Assembly (NCBI GenBank): GCA_032622095.1
Contig: CP136066.1
Coordinates: 62,838,609 to 62,902,608, forward strand
Reading direction: 5' to 3'
Length of the DNA stretch: 64,000 nt
Source: Siphonodentalium dalli
Lineage: Eukaryota; Mollusca; Scaphopoda; Gadilida; Siphonodentaliidae
This document shows positions 22,141 to 34,202 of the stretch, piece after piece (position 1 is the stretch's first letter; the number at the start of each line of letters is the position of its first letter). Made by a program: the position numbers and the translations under genes. A model generated the notes under the pieces. That model searched no databases, had not been told where the DNA came from, and saw only the letters and a list, made by a program, of their open reading frames with translations.

Positions 22141-23172
22141 GTCTACAGTTAATTCGACAAAACAATCGCCTGACAGCAGTAATTGTAAATTGAAATCACG
22201 AAACCGCATATTTTAAAAAGGAAACCTACTGATTTTGACTGGATATTATATCATTCGTGGGTAGGTGTGCACGCAAATATCGATTTTCCAATCGGTATTT
22301 TCTTGTACCCACCCTTTCATGATAATTCTCGTTTTGAGTCAAAAAACATAGTTATCCTCTCGTATTATCGTTGATTATTTGCACTGCTAATCGATATATC
22401 GATCGCTCAGCACAATTTCAAAGTAAAATGTGCTACTTCCGGCGCGCAACTGACGTTGGAAAGTTTGCAACGATGAATACTATTTATATCAGGAAAATGA
22501 AGACATTGATAACATTTGATAACATTATCCGTAAATGTACTGCATAAAGAGTCTGAATGCATGCCCCTTTAATACTTTCGTCATCATTTTGAAGAAGAAA
22601 GCTAAGGGCCGTCCCATGGAGCCATTTACCGCTAGAAAACTGGACGTTTCTAGTCGAAATCTGAAGAGCATTGCTCGGCGACAATTGAACTTACTATGGC
22701 GACAACGGAACATACAGGGCGGGAATCGGAGCGAAAACATAAATCACCGAGTACAGCATTTTGATGGCTTTATATATTAGTCACCAAAAGTATAGGAGAA
22801 TATGTCCCGGTTGAAGCTAGAGGTAAATATTAACATAATATGTTATTAGACTTGCATCATATCTGTGTTTTTACGTTTTTCGGCTGGTAAATTTGAAATT
22901 TGCTCGGTCGACAAGCGGAAAAACTTACAACGGAATCGAAATTTGCTCGGGCGGAATGAGATTTCGAGGAGCGGATCCTCCACAGTGTATATATATGGGA
23001 ATATTTCAATATCAAATAAGCCCGTGTGCTTATTTCAAAAAAAAAAGCTGGAAAATAATACGAATGAACCAACTCACCACTTACCATATTTTACTTTATA
23101 ATTGTCATTGTGGCCCGCGCCATCCAACGGAATAACGGGTATAAGTCCACTATGCTTGCTTTTTTCAATTTA
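22141..23172. other. No gene recognised; repeat fragments
   Basis: The short overlapping plus and minus frames at 22484-22780 show no domain. About 22880-23000 is an inverted copy of 16150-16280 and about 22980-23170 is an inverted copy of dispersed repeat R1, so this is interspersed-repeat DNA. Confidence 0.45.
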
Positions 23173-23583
23173 GGTTACACTGGTGTAAATGTTTTCCATA
23201 GGCCTCAGTGCTAACGTTTTAGCGTATACTGTTGGCAATATAAATTTTGAGTCCAAAATGTTCTTTAAATCTGAATAATTGACATTTGGGGAAACGTTTT
23301 TACGCAAAAAAGACACGTCCGTCTAGCAGGGAATTTGCCTTTAAATCTTGTGTGTTCGTAACTAGTGTCAGAACCGCACTAAAAATACTGTCATATTTTA
23401 GACCACACCAAAAAATTCAAACTTCACTACAAAGGGTTAATTCCTGTGCCAAGAGGTTTTTTATGCAAAAAGCACACACGGCTATTGACCAATCAGGGTC
23501 CAGTGTCTATTTTATTCTCTCCTACATATTCCTCCCGCATACGCTAGATGTCACTCCGAACCCCATTTACACCAGTGTAACCA
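23173..23583. mobile_element. Short TIR element (410 bp)
   Basis: Begins GGTTACACTGGTGTAAATG and ends with the exact complement CATTTACACCAGTGTAACC, a 19-bp TIR. No target-site duplication is obvious in the flanks. Internal sequence includes a repeated TTTTTACGCAAAAAA / TTTTTTATGCAAAAAGCAC word. The open frame across it is not credible. Confidence 0.7.
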
Positions 23584-23589
23584 GAACAG

Positions 23590-24840
23590 CTCTATGTGAG
23601 TTAGGTCGTGCACCGGCCCGGCCAGACTTGTCTTTGGTAGTCGCGTGATGGCTGACGAAGAACACATGTCTGTCAATTATAATTTTATGTTGAATAAAAG
23701 AACAAACATTTATAAACAAAACAAAAATTGTACACTATATATGCATACCCTCATGTGTACATCACCAACTAACATTTATTCAGTCATTAAAGTATATTAA
23801 AACGCTTACACATTTTGTCAAATACATGCATGCTTCCACACACGCCCGTGTCGGGTCGCTGGCAATCTGGGCCAATCATCATCACCGAAGGAAATATCAT
23901 TCCCCAAAATGGCCGGCAGAGATAAATCGTACAATTTAACAACACTTTCTTGCAAAAACAAAAGGTCTCTTAAACGGACATGGCTCATTCGAACCTTCAA
24001 ATTTTATCAACGTAATTTGGAGGGACGGATACGATAGGTCGATAAATACACGAATTATTTGTAGTTTGGAGCGCAAACCGCCATGTGGCTTTAAGAAATT
24101 CTTTGGGCCCTGAAAGGGGCAGCCTCAAGGCCAGCAATTCTCTCTATGGCATCATTCCCATCGTCTCATCAACTGAAATAAACGAGCAGGTGTGAATATA
24201 CATGTAAATTCCAACAACAACAGGCATAAAATCAAAATTAGCATTTAATTTAAAGGAACACACACTGGCCATAGACTGTAATCTTAAGACATGAGTCGAT
24301 GTGTCACGCTGGTTAACCTCACTCTAATATTATATATAACACGGGCCCGGTCTTCATTTCAGTGCATCAACATGGCCCGTTCAGCACTTTCAACAAACAT
24401 CCAATTTAAAGGGACACATCTGGTACCCCAAAATGTCCCGTATTTAAGATCGCATGCTCTACCCCCACCATAATACTTTGCCGTGGTTAGACATGATGAT
24501 TTGCTATGTTTAGATATGACAAACTAACCTACCTGAACTTCGAAAAAAAAAAATAATAAGGTGAAGGAGAAGAGCTCTCGATCTGTTTGAGCACATTCTC
24601 GATCATCTACTGTTATTATTATTTCAGAATCAGATAAGTCCAATATGAACCTATGTGAATGTCTCGGTCCAATATATGAACACGTTCGCACGAGGATACG
24701 TTGCATGCACTGATTAGCATTTTCAGAAATAGAAAAGACATTACAGAAAATAGAGTCAAATGTCGAAATTATTTGTGTTGATATATTTGTTGTTATTGTG
24801 ACATCAGTTTCGTGTTACCGTTTTAATATCATATCGATTG
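23590..24840. other. No gene recognised
   Basis: AT-rich unique DNA. I see no domain in the short open frames and no clear repeat border. Confidence 0.45.
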
Positions 24841-24841
24841 A

Positions 24842-25106
24842 TTTGGGGTTAATGTTGCTTTCAACAACTAAGGCCATATCACGACATTGCCAGTTTTAGT
24901 GGTGGAGGAAATCCGTACGCTGACGGCTAATCTAACACTGATGTCAATGGCTGATAAACTCGTCGAGCATGTGCGGCAAACCACAGACCATCGAGTATTA
25001 ACTGGCAACTCCACCAGATAACGATTCCGAGTTACAAAGTCCATGATGGAAACATCTGGATTTGAACCCTCATCCCCAGCGCTGGACCCCTAACCGACTG
25101 CAGCCC
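24842..25106 (-). mobile_element. tRNA-derived SINE
   Basis: On the minus strand, a tRNA-like head has an A-box-like GCAGTCGGTTAGGGG (about 25102-25088) and a B box GGTTCAAATCC (25068-25058), spaced as in pol III promoters. A body of about 190 bp follows, and the element ends GAAAGCAACATTAACCCC. That tail resembles the ...CGTTAAACACC ends of widespread invertebrate SINEs. It has no acceptor stem or intact anticodon arm, so it is not a tRNA gene. Confidence 0.7.
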
Positions 25107-25201
25107 ATTTATTATATTATTCAATGTTTACTATAGTGAGTACCTTTACAAGTGTGTAACCTGACACTCTACGGATACTATGATTTTTAAGTATTTCGTG
25201 G

Positions 25202-25345
25202 TTGTAGATGTGGATTAGAAGGCAGCACTACATGGGTGTATACAGACCGGTCCTCTCGGGCATACGAACTCACGCTGAGGTGGCTAATTTTTTGTCCACC
25301 CTTGCAGAAATCTTAATTCTTCCCTGCTAAGAGTAGAATAGACTT
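25202..25345 (+). repeat. Dispersed repeat R2, copy 2
   Basis: Second copy of the repeat at 15877-16012, in the same orientation and with the same block order. Confidence 0.8.
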
Positions 25346-25839
25346 GACGCACAACCCCAGGATACAGGCTTCATGTGAATCTTATTTGGTGGGAATGCCA
25401 GGGAATCTATAAACTAATTTTGATAACAAAATAATTAATTAAAAGCCACAGCTATCCTCATGTGTGTGGTTTAGCTTTGGTTCGTTATTGCGCTAGCGTA
25501 TGGTCATATTATCTAACATAATTATGAGAGATATAAACTCTTCCTGTGACATACACATGTGGTCTGTATAAAGGCGGTTAACGTATATATTTATCTGCAC
25601 ATTGTGATCCTCGGTACCAGATAAGGGTGTAACACAATCGAGTATAATTTAAAGATGTCCAGTCCGAATTTACACCAACTTTTACAAACGGTCTTAAGCC
25701 AATTTTAAGCTAACCTTGCAAAAAAAACCCCTGAAAAATACTGTAAATAAACACCATTCGTATCACAAAAAAGTTTTACGCCGAAAACAACCACAACGAT
25801 CTCTTCTGGGAACGCTCTGTATTACCTAGACGTTGAGAT

Positions 25840-26150
25840 ACTGCTGCTGATGATGATGATGATGATGAAGATGATGATGACGATGATGATGGTGACGTTG
25901 GTGATGATAAAGATTATGATGCTTATGAAGGTGTAGACAATTATGACAAAATGAATATAGATTGATGTTGGTGATGATGACGGCGATAGTGATGACGGTG
26001 ATGTTGATTATGATACAGACGATGATTACAATGACATAGACATGACGACACTGATGACGATGATACTACCAATGGGGACGACGACGATGACGATGGTAAC
26101 GGTGATGGTGATATTGGCGTAGACGATGTTGCGGTGGTGATGATGGGTAT
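25840..26150. repeat. Degenerate GAT/GAC trinucleotide tract
   Basis: Long imperfect (GAT)n, including GATGATGATGATGATGATGA near its start, drifting to GACGATGATGGTGACG words. No long frame uses it, so it is simple-sequence DNA, not an acidic protein. Confidence 0.85.
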
Positions 26151-26415
26151 ATTGAGTGTAGTTTAGCCATGTTATTTATCTAATTCTCATTCCATGTTGC
26201 ACATATTGTGTCTGAGTAAAACCATTCCATTCCAGATAAATTATGTCCCCCCCCCCCCCCACACGAAATAATATCCAAATAATCCAATTCCTTTATTTTA
26301 TTACATGATCTACTTTTGGGATATTCAATAAACAATTATCGTCGTTTTGAATTGCATATGGAGCGTCGTGTTCGTGTATTTATTTTATTTGGTTTCACCC
26401 GGGGGAGTGACACAT

Positions 26416-26631
26416 TACAGTAATGCTATAAATAATCGACTCCTTAACCACAGCAGAATTATGGGTAATTTTTCAGGATTTAGTCGGAAATATGGCTTGT
26501 TGCCATTCATCGGAAAGCTCTCACTGAGAGCTTTCCGATGAATGGCGACAAGCATATTTCTGACTAAATCCTGAAAAACTACCCATAATTCTGCTGTGGT
26601 TAAGGAGTCGATCATTTAGGGCATTACTGTA
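26416..26631. mobile_element. Palindromic mariner-like MITE, copy 2
   Basis: Same family as 14557-14757: ends TACAGTAATGC / GCATTACTGTA with TA borders. This copy is the more symmetric: ATCGACTCCTTAACCACAGC at the left pairs with GCTGTGGTTAAGGAGTCGAT at the right, and the centre is AAGCTCTCACTGAGAGCTTT. Confidence 0.9.
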
Positions 26632-27132
26632 TATAATTTATTCTTCCAATGATCTGATTTCTTTATTTTGTTATACACTCTATTTTGGGATGTTCAATAA
26701 AATATGTCATCGTCCTCCGGAGTGCACTCGGAGCGTATTATGAGCCACAAGGCCAGTTCTGTTACAGTGTGCGGGCGACAAATCGAATAAACCCCAGAGT
26801 TCTTCCCTTCATTTAGCAGCCTAATGCGCGCGAATAGAATGTACTAATGAGATTTGTTTATTTATCTAAATGCGTCTTCACCGTAACGTTTATACATATA
26901 GTCCTCAATTGAATTTCCATCTTAACGCATGCAAACCACCAGCGTTGTCCACATGGGACTGTCACTAAATAATTAGTTACCAATAAAAGAGAGCCCACCA
27001 CTTTAACTGACATATAAAGAAACTATGTTATTGTAAAGCTCACCCAGCGTCGCCATACTATCACAATCGATTTCGCAGCCTGTCGGGAGATTGTATAATT
27101 AGGGTACATTCACACATGCTTTCTTCACTTAA

Positions 27133-27303
27133 TTAACCCATTCAGTTCCTAGTCCGATTTTTGTATCAACCCATATTTCCTTGATCATTTTTCAAATTTA
27201 TTGATTATATTAATTTGATACATTATTATAATCAATAAATTTGAAAAATGATCAAGGAAATATCGGTTAATACAAAAATCGGACTTGGCACTGAAAGGGT
27301 TAA
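27133..27303. mobile_element. Palindromic MITE with TTAA flanks (subfamily 1)
   Basis: TTAA at both ends (27133-27136 and 27300-27303) encloses CCCATTCAGT ... ACTGAAAGGG. Inside, GATCATTTTTCAAATTTATT pairs with its complement, so the transcript would fold into one long hairpin. A TTAA target plus CCC start is typical of piggyBac. Confidence 0.8.
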
Positions 27304-28025
27304 AGGCACGGATGGATTGGGTTGTAGGTTATAATTTAGAAATAAAAGTTAGCCAATTATTAAAATTTCCTCAAGAATATACCAATAATATAGTATAATC
27401 ATAGTATGGATGCGATATACAGCACGTAAAGAATGTGCGATAAGCAAAACACTGAACACCGTGGCGATTTCATTTGGGAGAATGATACACAGTATCCCAT
27501 TCAACACGGAAATATTGAATGGCGACGATGAGCGAGTTCTAGGTATGTGTGCTGTAAACAACATATGTGGCAATTTTAACCAAAGTTCAAGTGTGTTGGG
27601 TCTCGCACGTGTTACACACTGTACTGTGTTATAACACGGGCTCTTGTTTACTAACACCGCGTACCCGTAAATAACATGCTATTTATGTGATATTTCTGAT
27701 TGGTATAAGAACAAAATATGTCTATATATTAATAACATGTTTATGGCGGCTTAACGGGTGTGACTATTTTAACAACCAACAATACCCATCGCGAAGGCCA
27801 GAACTTATTTTCTAAACATTTCCCTTAATAATAGGACTCTTGTTATACTTGTACTTACCTGTCATCTGCTTATATTAGCTGTACATCGCTGAAAATCAAT
27901 AATAAACAATTCAAATGCACACGTGTTGACTGACATAGCCTAGGGAATCCATTTTATTATTGAAAGGGTTCAATAAGCGAAAAAACGGTGAACGACACAT
28001 ATCGTCGCCTTAAAATCAAAAGGGC

Positions 28026-28251
28026 GTAACCCTTTCATGACGGGAGCTGCGCTGGTGCAACAGTAAAGACCATAGGGAGCCTCGCATATATAAGAGAATG
28101 CACTGGCTTTCAAAATCAAGGTAAATATTTTTAAGCCAATGCGTTATCTTATATATGCGAGGCGCCCTATGGGCGACTCGCATATTTAAGAGAATGCATT
28201 GGCACAGGGTTTTCGCAAAACATTCAGGAAGCTCCAGCATGAAAGGGTTAA
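28026..28251. mobile_element. Palindromic MITE (subfamily 2)
   Basis: Ends AACCCTTTCATG and CATGAAAGGGTTAA. The right flank is TTAA and the left flank reads GTAA. It contains the hairpin arm word TATATAAGAGAATGCA(T/C)TGGC shared with 29204-29602 and 52883-53314. Confidence 0.8.
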
Positions 28252-28295
28252 GTGGGGTTTTCGTCAAAATCGGATTTACACGCGCACTCTCACCG

Positions 28296-28700
28296 GTTTT
28301 TTTGTGTGATAAAGTTACCCAGATTACCGAAATTGTGATGAAGTTACCCAGGTTGGCGATAATTGTGACAAAGTTACCGAGGTTAATAAACTTTAATGTT
28401 TAACAACAAAATATTCATATTTCGCGATCAAAATGACCCTTTCCAATACTCAAATTTCTTAATTTATACTCAATGAGGGCTTTCGCTTGCCAACACTGAA
28501 CAGTATTTCCCCCAGTAACTTTTAAATCGTGTTCACATTGTGAGATTTTCTTAACCTGGCTAACTTTACCACAATTCTCTCCCACCTGGGTAACTTTACC
28601 ACAATGCTCTCGAACCTGGGTAACTTTATCACGATATCGATAACCTGGGTAGCTTTATCACAATTTCGATTGGGTTACTTTATCACAATTTCGTTGTTTT
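28296..28700. mobile_element. Small foldback element with tandem-repeat arms
   Basis: The left part (about 28305-28395) repeats AAAGTTACCCAGGTTNNCGA and AATTGTGA about every 33 bp. The right part (about 28550-28690) holds four or five units of the complement (CCTGGGTAACTTTATCACAA). Between them is about 150 bp of unique sequence. Inverted arms made of short tandem units are the hallmark of foldback elements. Confidence 0.7.
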
Positions 28701-29039
28701 TTTTTGGTTTAGTTACTAACCTTGTCTTATATTTATGTACATGTATCAGTACCAATTGTGAGCAATACTGGGGTGTATATACATTTTTAAGCGTGTATAC
28801 ATACCAATGCCTTATAATATGCAGTGTCACTAAATTGAATTAATGCCAGTTGGAATGATATCATGTTTATCTATACAGTCGACACATGCTATTCTGATAC
28901 AGAGACCCAGTCGAATCTCATAGGGGCACCATGCATGTCTGTATGAATGATTATTGGCAGTGGAAACACTGTTCCGCCCTGTAAATGGAATATGTTGGCT
29001 AACAGGTGGATAAATTACAGTTCCGAGCTGTAGAACGGG

Positions 29040-30265
29040 GCTCATTCTACAGCTCGTACTATCAGTGTATAGCTACCGCCGGTTCTCGTTTGAATCTGTC
29101 GTCGGGCGCAGATAAGACTTGGAAATCGCCAACCGAGAAACACCCACGTTGGTATCGTGGCGCGACAGTGGGGTCCTTATTATTCCCAATTCTAGTCCCT
29201 TGTTTAACCCTTTACCCAACAAACCGGCCAAAACCGGCCAAATAAAGCTTCAACAGCCCAAAATATCTTCGGTCTGTCTCAATAGAACCATACAAATATG
29301 GATATCATTGGAACCGGCTCCTTGACCACATTGTGATAGTTACAGTTATGCCCTGTGCCAATGCATTCTCTTATATATGCGAGTCGACCATAGGTCGCCT
29401 CGCATATATAAGAGAATGCATTGGCCTAAAAAATAATTTTTTTAACACTTTTTACCATTTTTTCTTACATTCTTTAACAATTTTATAATTTTTAATGTGT
29501 TAAGCCAATGCATTCTCTTATATATGCGAGGCGACCTATGGTCGACTCGCATATATAAGAGAATGCATTGGCACAGGGCCGTTCTGTTGGGTAAAGGGTT
29601 AAATGTATCTATTTATTTTAACTTGGACCGCGACACGTTAGTGGATCCCCATTACAATGTTTATCAGTCGTTTCCGACCGGATAGAAGCTCACAGGAAAT
29701 AATTAAAGCAGCCGATAACATAAGACTATTATCTGTCGTACCTTTTCTTCACTGTCGCTCTGGGTATCAAATGATTTCAGAGAAGAAATGTCACTGTCGC
29801 TAGCCCTCTATTGTTTACCCTTACATGTATATTAAAATAAATGAATAACTATAATAATATAACTGTACTAATAATAGTTTTGTATATTATTGCATTTATG
29901 GTGATTTTTGAGAACGTGTGGAACTCTTTTTGGGAGTTAGGAACCTTGTCTTATATTTTGGTACATGTATTATCAATACTATATCTGACTATGTTTTTGT
30001 CAGGGACCTGTGCTAAATGCGGGTAGCTATCGTAAATCATCGTTTTAATTTGTCGGTGGGTACATGTACATATAAGTCTTAGAGGTCGTCAATGGAATAA
30101 CACACAGACTGTTATCGCGGCGCGACAATCGGGTTCTCATTATTCCAAATTCCAGTCCCTTGTTTAACTTGGCTCGCGGCGGAATTAGTGAATACTCATT
30201 ACAATGTTTATCAGTCGTTACCGACCGGACAGAAGCTCACAGGAAATAATTAAAGCAGCCGATAA
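29040..30265. repeat. Old tandem duplication: 29040-29203 plus 29610-29705 against 30050-30265
   Basis: The two copies share CGTGGCGCGACAGTGGGGT-like, CCAGTCCCTTGTTTAAC, CATTACAATGTTTATCAGTC and CACAGGAAATAATTAAAGCA blocks in order. The first copy is interrupted by the 29204-29602 MITE and about 17 further bases; the second copy runs straight through. The duplication may extend left: GTCTTATATTTATGTACATG at 28723 compares with 29948. Confidence 0.8.
29204..29602. mobile_element. piggyBac-like MITE with two internal hairpins
   Basis: Perfect ends TTAACCCTTTACCCAACA and the complement TGTTGGGTAAAGGGTTAA, with TTAA at 29204-29207 and 29599-29602. Two long hairpins (about 29354-29425 and 29504-29572) share the arm word AATGCATTCTCTTATATATG. 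52883-53314 is a second copy in reverse orientation. Confidence 0.9.
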
Positions 30266-30499
30266 CATAACATTATTGTTTGCCATCGACTGACCGCGGA
30301 GACCATATAGGGACTACATCAATCAGCCGACCCCGACTGGACAAACAACAAGTCTATCTTAAGACTCCGGGCATATGTAGGTGTTGGCGATGTTTGCAAT
30401 CGAAACGAGGTATATACCAGACCAAGTCTTCTCTGTCCTCAACAGCTTGGGATATCGGTTGGATTGATGCTGTTTTGGGCGAGTCCCGTCCCGTTACTC

Positions 30500-31560
30500 T
30501 TCTATAACATAATTTACGCCCAGAATCGTGGGCGGGAGTGTTCTTTGTTTGTATGTCTTCGGGTTACGTCAAATGGACGTTTTGCTTATACGAACATAGA
30601 GGACAGCCTTTTCCAAGAATATAAACCTTTCGCATGATCATTAGGCTATATCATTCCAACTTACATACGATGGTTAATTTGTGAGCCGGTATATGCCCCA
30701 CTATATTCAGTTAAACATATATTTGATGAAAAATGTAATGGTTTCTCTTTCAGATCCCATGTTCGTATCCGTGTGTTATACACACGGGTGTTAGGGCGTC
30801 CCAAAAGCAGGACCGTGGTACATCTTGTGACACATCTGCACATACTTAAACTGCGTGGGGTATAATTCGTCTCACATAAAAACCTCCGTAAAGATGGAAT
30901 TTGTGGCCGTATACTGGCAAGTCATTATCAATATCCGTAATCGTAATCGTGATTTTGCGAAATGTCTCTAATGATGATATCAAACAAGCGTATATCAGAC
31001 GTCCGTTGTATGTCAAAGTAACGAGATTTTTAAGAAAACAAAACTTTTTTCCAGAGAATTTCGATTTGTCACACAAACAGAAAATGTCTGTAAACAATAT
31101 TTTAAACGATCGTATCATTTTTCTACCACATCACATGATATAGCCTAATGAATACATAATAATCGCGGACATGTCAGTTGATTAATCACACTCAGGGGTC
31201 CAAGTGAATAGCAGATCTTCGCGTGTAAATGTAGTACGCCTTTTCAATGAACGTCTGTTATCGAAGAGTAACCTTATCTTATCTTATCTTATATTGTAAA
31301 TACCTCCTATGTCAGGAGAACCGCCGATGGCCCGACGTTGGCATACACACTCACACGGCTGTATATACTTTGTGTTAGTATTGTTATTCTATATGGAGGG
31401 GTATTTTTAGTAGGACTTGTTAGTACTTTTACATATATACATACCTGGAGGAGTAATTTTACCACGCTTGCGAACCAGACTGTGACTCAACTCGACAGGC
31501 CTGAATTTTTTATGTCCATACTTATACATACCCTGTTAGGCAGGTAACTCTATCTACATA
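30500..31560. other. No gene recognised
   Basis: AT-rich DNA with a short (CTTAT)n run at about 31270-31288. Short frames on both strands overlap without any recognisable domain. Confidence 0.4.
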
Positions 31561-31564
31561 TCTA

Positions 31565-31960
31565 CAACGTACTGGAAGCTTACGCCCCGAAGGGAGGAAT
31601 GTAGACAGGAATTTTGCCATTCATCTGTGGATCTTTGCCCACAGTAGGGTTCTTTAACGTGCACACATGGTTGTACACGGGACAGCCATTAACGTCCCCA
31701 CCCGATGGGACGGCGTGATCAAACCAGTGTCAAACGGGGCGGAATCGGCCCGAAACAGCATCGGCACAACCGATTTCACAAGCTGTTGTTTGTTTAAACA
31801 TATTTTATTGTAATATAATATTACACAAGGGATCGGGGCACAAGTTTTAACAACTTAAATCCGCCCCTCTCCCGTATACATTTTAACAAATACAAAGTAG
31901 ATGACGAACATAACATATATACAGGATGATGTATGGTGTGGTTGTGATTGCTGTCAGTCC
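31565..31960 (-). repeat. Interspersed-repeat remnants, possible LINE 3' end
   Basis: 31670-31740 (TTCTTTAACGTGCACACATG, then AACGTCCCCACCCGATGGGA) is a pattern I recall from repeats of several marine invertebrates. 31785-31960 read on the minus strand ends ATTACAATAAAATATGTTTA, with a poly(A)-signal-like AATAAA, as in LINE 3' tails. Neither border is certain. Confidence 0.35.
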
Positions 31961-32351
31961 TATCCTGCTTTTGAAATTTCATCTGAGCTGTTGTTGACCG
32001 AGGAGACTTGGTTTATAGGTACAGCCAGACCCTGAATCTTATAAATGCTTCTATGCTTTGACATCGATAGACCGTGGATACCATATAGGGACGACATCTT
32101 TCCCGACTGGACAAACAAGGCGTCTATTCGGGCATGTGTGTGTGTTTATATACAAGTGCTGTTTGAAATCTAAACGAGGTAGACGACAAGCCCTCTTCAC
32201 TTCAAGACTGATATATCTGCAGGATATTTCACAATAAAATGTGCTGAAATTGTTCTAGTTTGATATTCCAACCTGTATTCAGTTTGAAACTTGCTATTTC
32301 CGAAAAGCCGAACCATTGGGGTGTCTTTTGTTTTAATTTAGAACATATTAA

Positions 32352-32801
32352 AGGTACTCCGATTTTATTGTCCCCATATATTCAGATTCCAACAACAACA
32401 ACAACAACAACAACAACATTTTTAGAAATGCCGCTTAACTTATCAGAATCGACGAATTGCCCAAAACTAATGCTAACCACTGTAAACTGTAGCATAAAAT
32501 TGTCCGAAACGTGTTATTTATCAGCATGTGGTTCGATGAAATTTGGCATTATTATGAACAGAAAGCTTCTTGATTTTAGAGTTAGTTATCTTCATCCGCA
32601 ATTTTGTCCGAGATTGTCGTCTCGTCGACTGTTGACTGGGCCACTAATAATTATCGATGGTGAAAAACAATATATTTAAAAAAATCGATATCTAATAACT
32701 CTGAGCTTTGATTGGTGGGTTCCTCGACTCGAATCAAATATTTTTTACCCCCGAATCCGAATAAGTAGTAATCGAGGGGCGCATAATCGGATTATGCATC
32801 T
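32352..32801 (+). mobile_element. TTAA-flanked MITE, copy C (complete)
   Basis: Flanked by TTAA at 32348-32351 and 32802-32805. Ends AGGTACTCCGATT and AATCGGATTATGCATCT are imperfect inverted repeats. It contains a (CAA)n tract (about 32391-32416) and the CCTCGACTCGAATCAAATAT block. It is the reference copy for the family (450 bp). Confidence 0.8.
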
Positions 32802-32809
32802 TTAAAATT

Positions 32810-33855
32810 TGTGACACCTGTTGAAAAAGTTCAACAAGTTCAACCTACGTGTTAGAAGTGTACTTTATTGTTTCTGGATGATGTATTAAATCGCAACGAG
32901 CTATAGACGACAAACTCTTATATACTGGGGAAGGTGTGCATATTTAGGTGTTGATAGTTTTTGTGTTATATGGTCAACCTCGATTGTAATAACTGAGAAG
33001 ATGACGCAGACCACATACTTTGCACCGTGTGCGATTCGGGTAAAGTGGAGGACGAAATTCATTGCGACGCGTAAAGTGTACACATACGAGAATTTGTGAC
33101 AATTTGTAATATGCGTGTAGATATGTTTATCGACGTAGGGTTATTAATTCACATGATGACTAAATTCCATATATTTTATCACCTTTAATGCATATCAAAA
33201 GTCGGTTAATTTGAGTAAGAATATTACCTCAATATTATCCCTCAATTATATTATATTATGTTAGTTTTTATTTCACACCTATTGACGTGGGGAACATGTA
33301 TTCAACGAAATACGAGCCATTGAATAGGTAGTAGTGTATACCTCTAGTGGAATATAAGCCGGAACTATTCTTGTTGACGTTGTCGCCAAGTACATTACGT
33401 CAACGATCCGCTTCGGGTGATCCCCCGAACATTACTGGTTATGCAACTGGAGTTCAATCACGTAGTATCAATGAAGGTGGCAGTAATGGATTTAATTTAT
33501 CTGACACAACGTTGTAGATTAGGGAACACAGAATGACTTATAGGCCTATATGGCCCGGTGTGTCAAATCGAACTTTTGTTTTAATTGATATGTGATATAG
33601 TCTGTATATTTTAACGTTACACTGTCACTTTCATAAATAAATCAAAGACACATATCGATTGTAAGTAATGTGTGTTGGCTGTGTTGGCTGTTTCTGCTAA
33701 CTTTTTAGTTTAAACATGATGTATTGTATTGTAAATTTACAATCGTATTAAGAAACGAGCTTTTAAATTCTTACAGCTGTCCCCGCTCCCAAGTACAATC
33801 GTATATTTGATGAAGTTATGAAGTTGCATACATTTGGCCAACATAAATATGAAAA
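32810..33855. other. No gene recognised
   Basis: AT-rich unique DNA up to the TA microsatellite; no domain in any frame. Confidence 0.45.
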
Positions 33856-33856
33856 C

Positions 33857-33880
33857 TATATATATATATATATATATATG
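33857..33880. repeat. (TA)n at the 3' border of the Ngaro-type element
   Basis: About 12 TA units directly abut the B2 repeat. A matching TA run (42411-42422) abuts the other end, so the element sits inside a TA microsatellite. Confidence 0.9.
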
Positions 33881-34043
33881 TCCCGCAGGGTCGTAACACA
33901 ACAAAGACAGGTCTGCCTGATTGACTACCTTTATTTAATGAATTATTAATCAAAAAGGTAGTCGTAAAATTATTGGTAGGATGTTCACTGTCCAGTTATC
34001 CATTTCTTGCTTCGCGTCTTCCTTTTTTGGCCCCCAATGCGCC
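33881..34043 (-). repeat. Ngaro-type split repeat B2 (outer 3' end)
   Basis: 163 bp from TCCCGCAGGGTCG to CCCCCAATGCGCC. It differs from B1 (34636-34798) at one visible position (CTGCCTGATT or CTGCCTAATT). The outer end directly meets (TA)n plus G. Confidence 0.93.
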
Positions 34044-34202
34044 ATGGCCACAAGCAAACAAGCGGAGTCCGTGGGAACCCGGACCTGAAACGAGACACTA
34101 GACCCCCTGGTTAGTGATGTCTGCTGGTCAGTGCCAAGCGAATGCCGCAGGATCACAAAACAACCAATCAAACAAAAAGGGGGAGGGTGGGGGAGGTAAT
34201 TT

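Larger units (their letters stand above)
30280..32200. repeat. Diverged duplicate pair, 30285-30450 and 32060-32200
   Basis: Shared blocks: GACCGNGGANACCATATAGGGAC, GACTGGACAAACAA, GTCTAT, GGGCATNTGT, TCNAAACGAGGTA and CTC(T/A)TC. Both are in plus orientation. The open frame across the first copy shows no domain. Probably an old duplicated repeat, not a gene. Confidence 0.55.

Noticed and set aside
23286-23648. 120-codon plus-strand frame
   Set aside because: Runs through and out of a 410-bp TIR element and shows no domain.
25030-25106. tRNA gene on the minus strand
   Set aside because: A and B boxes are present, but there is no acceptor pairing or intact anticodon arm, and a SINE body follows.
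25840-26150. Asp-rich protein exon
   Set aside because: Degenerate GAT repeat without a sustained open frame.
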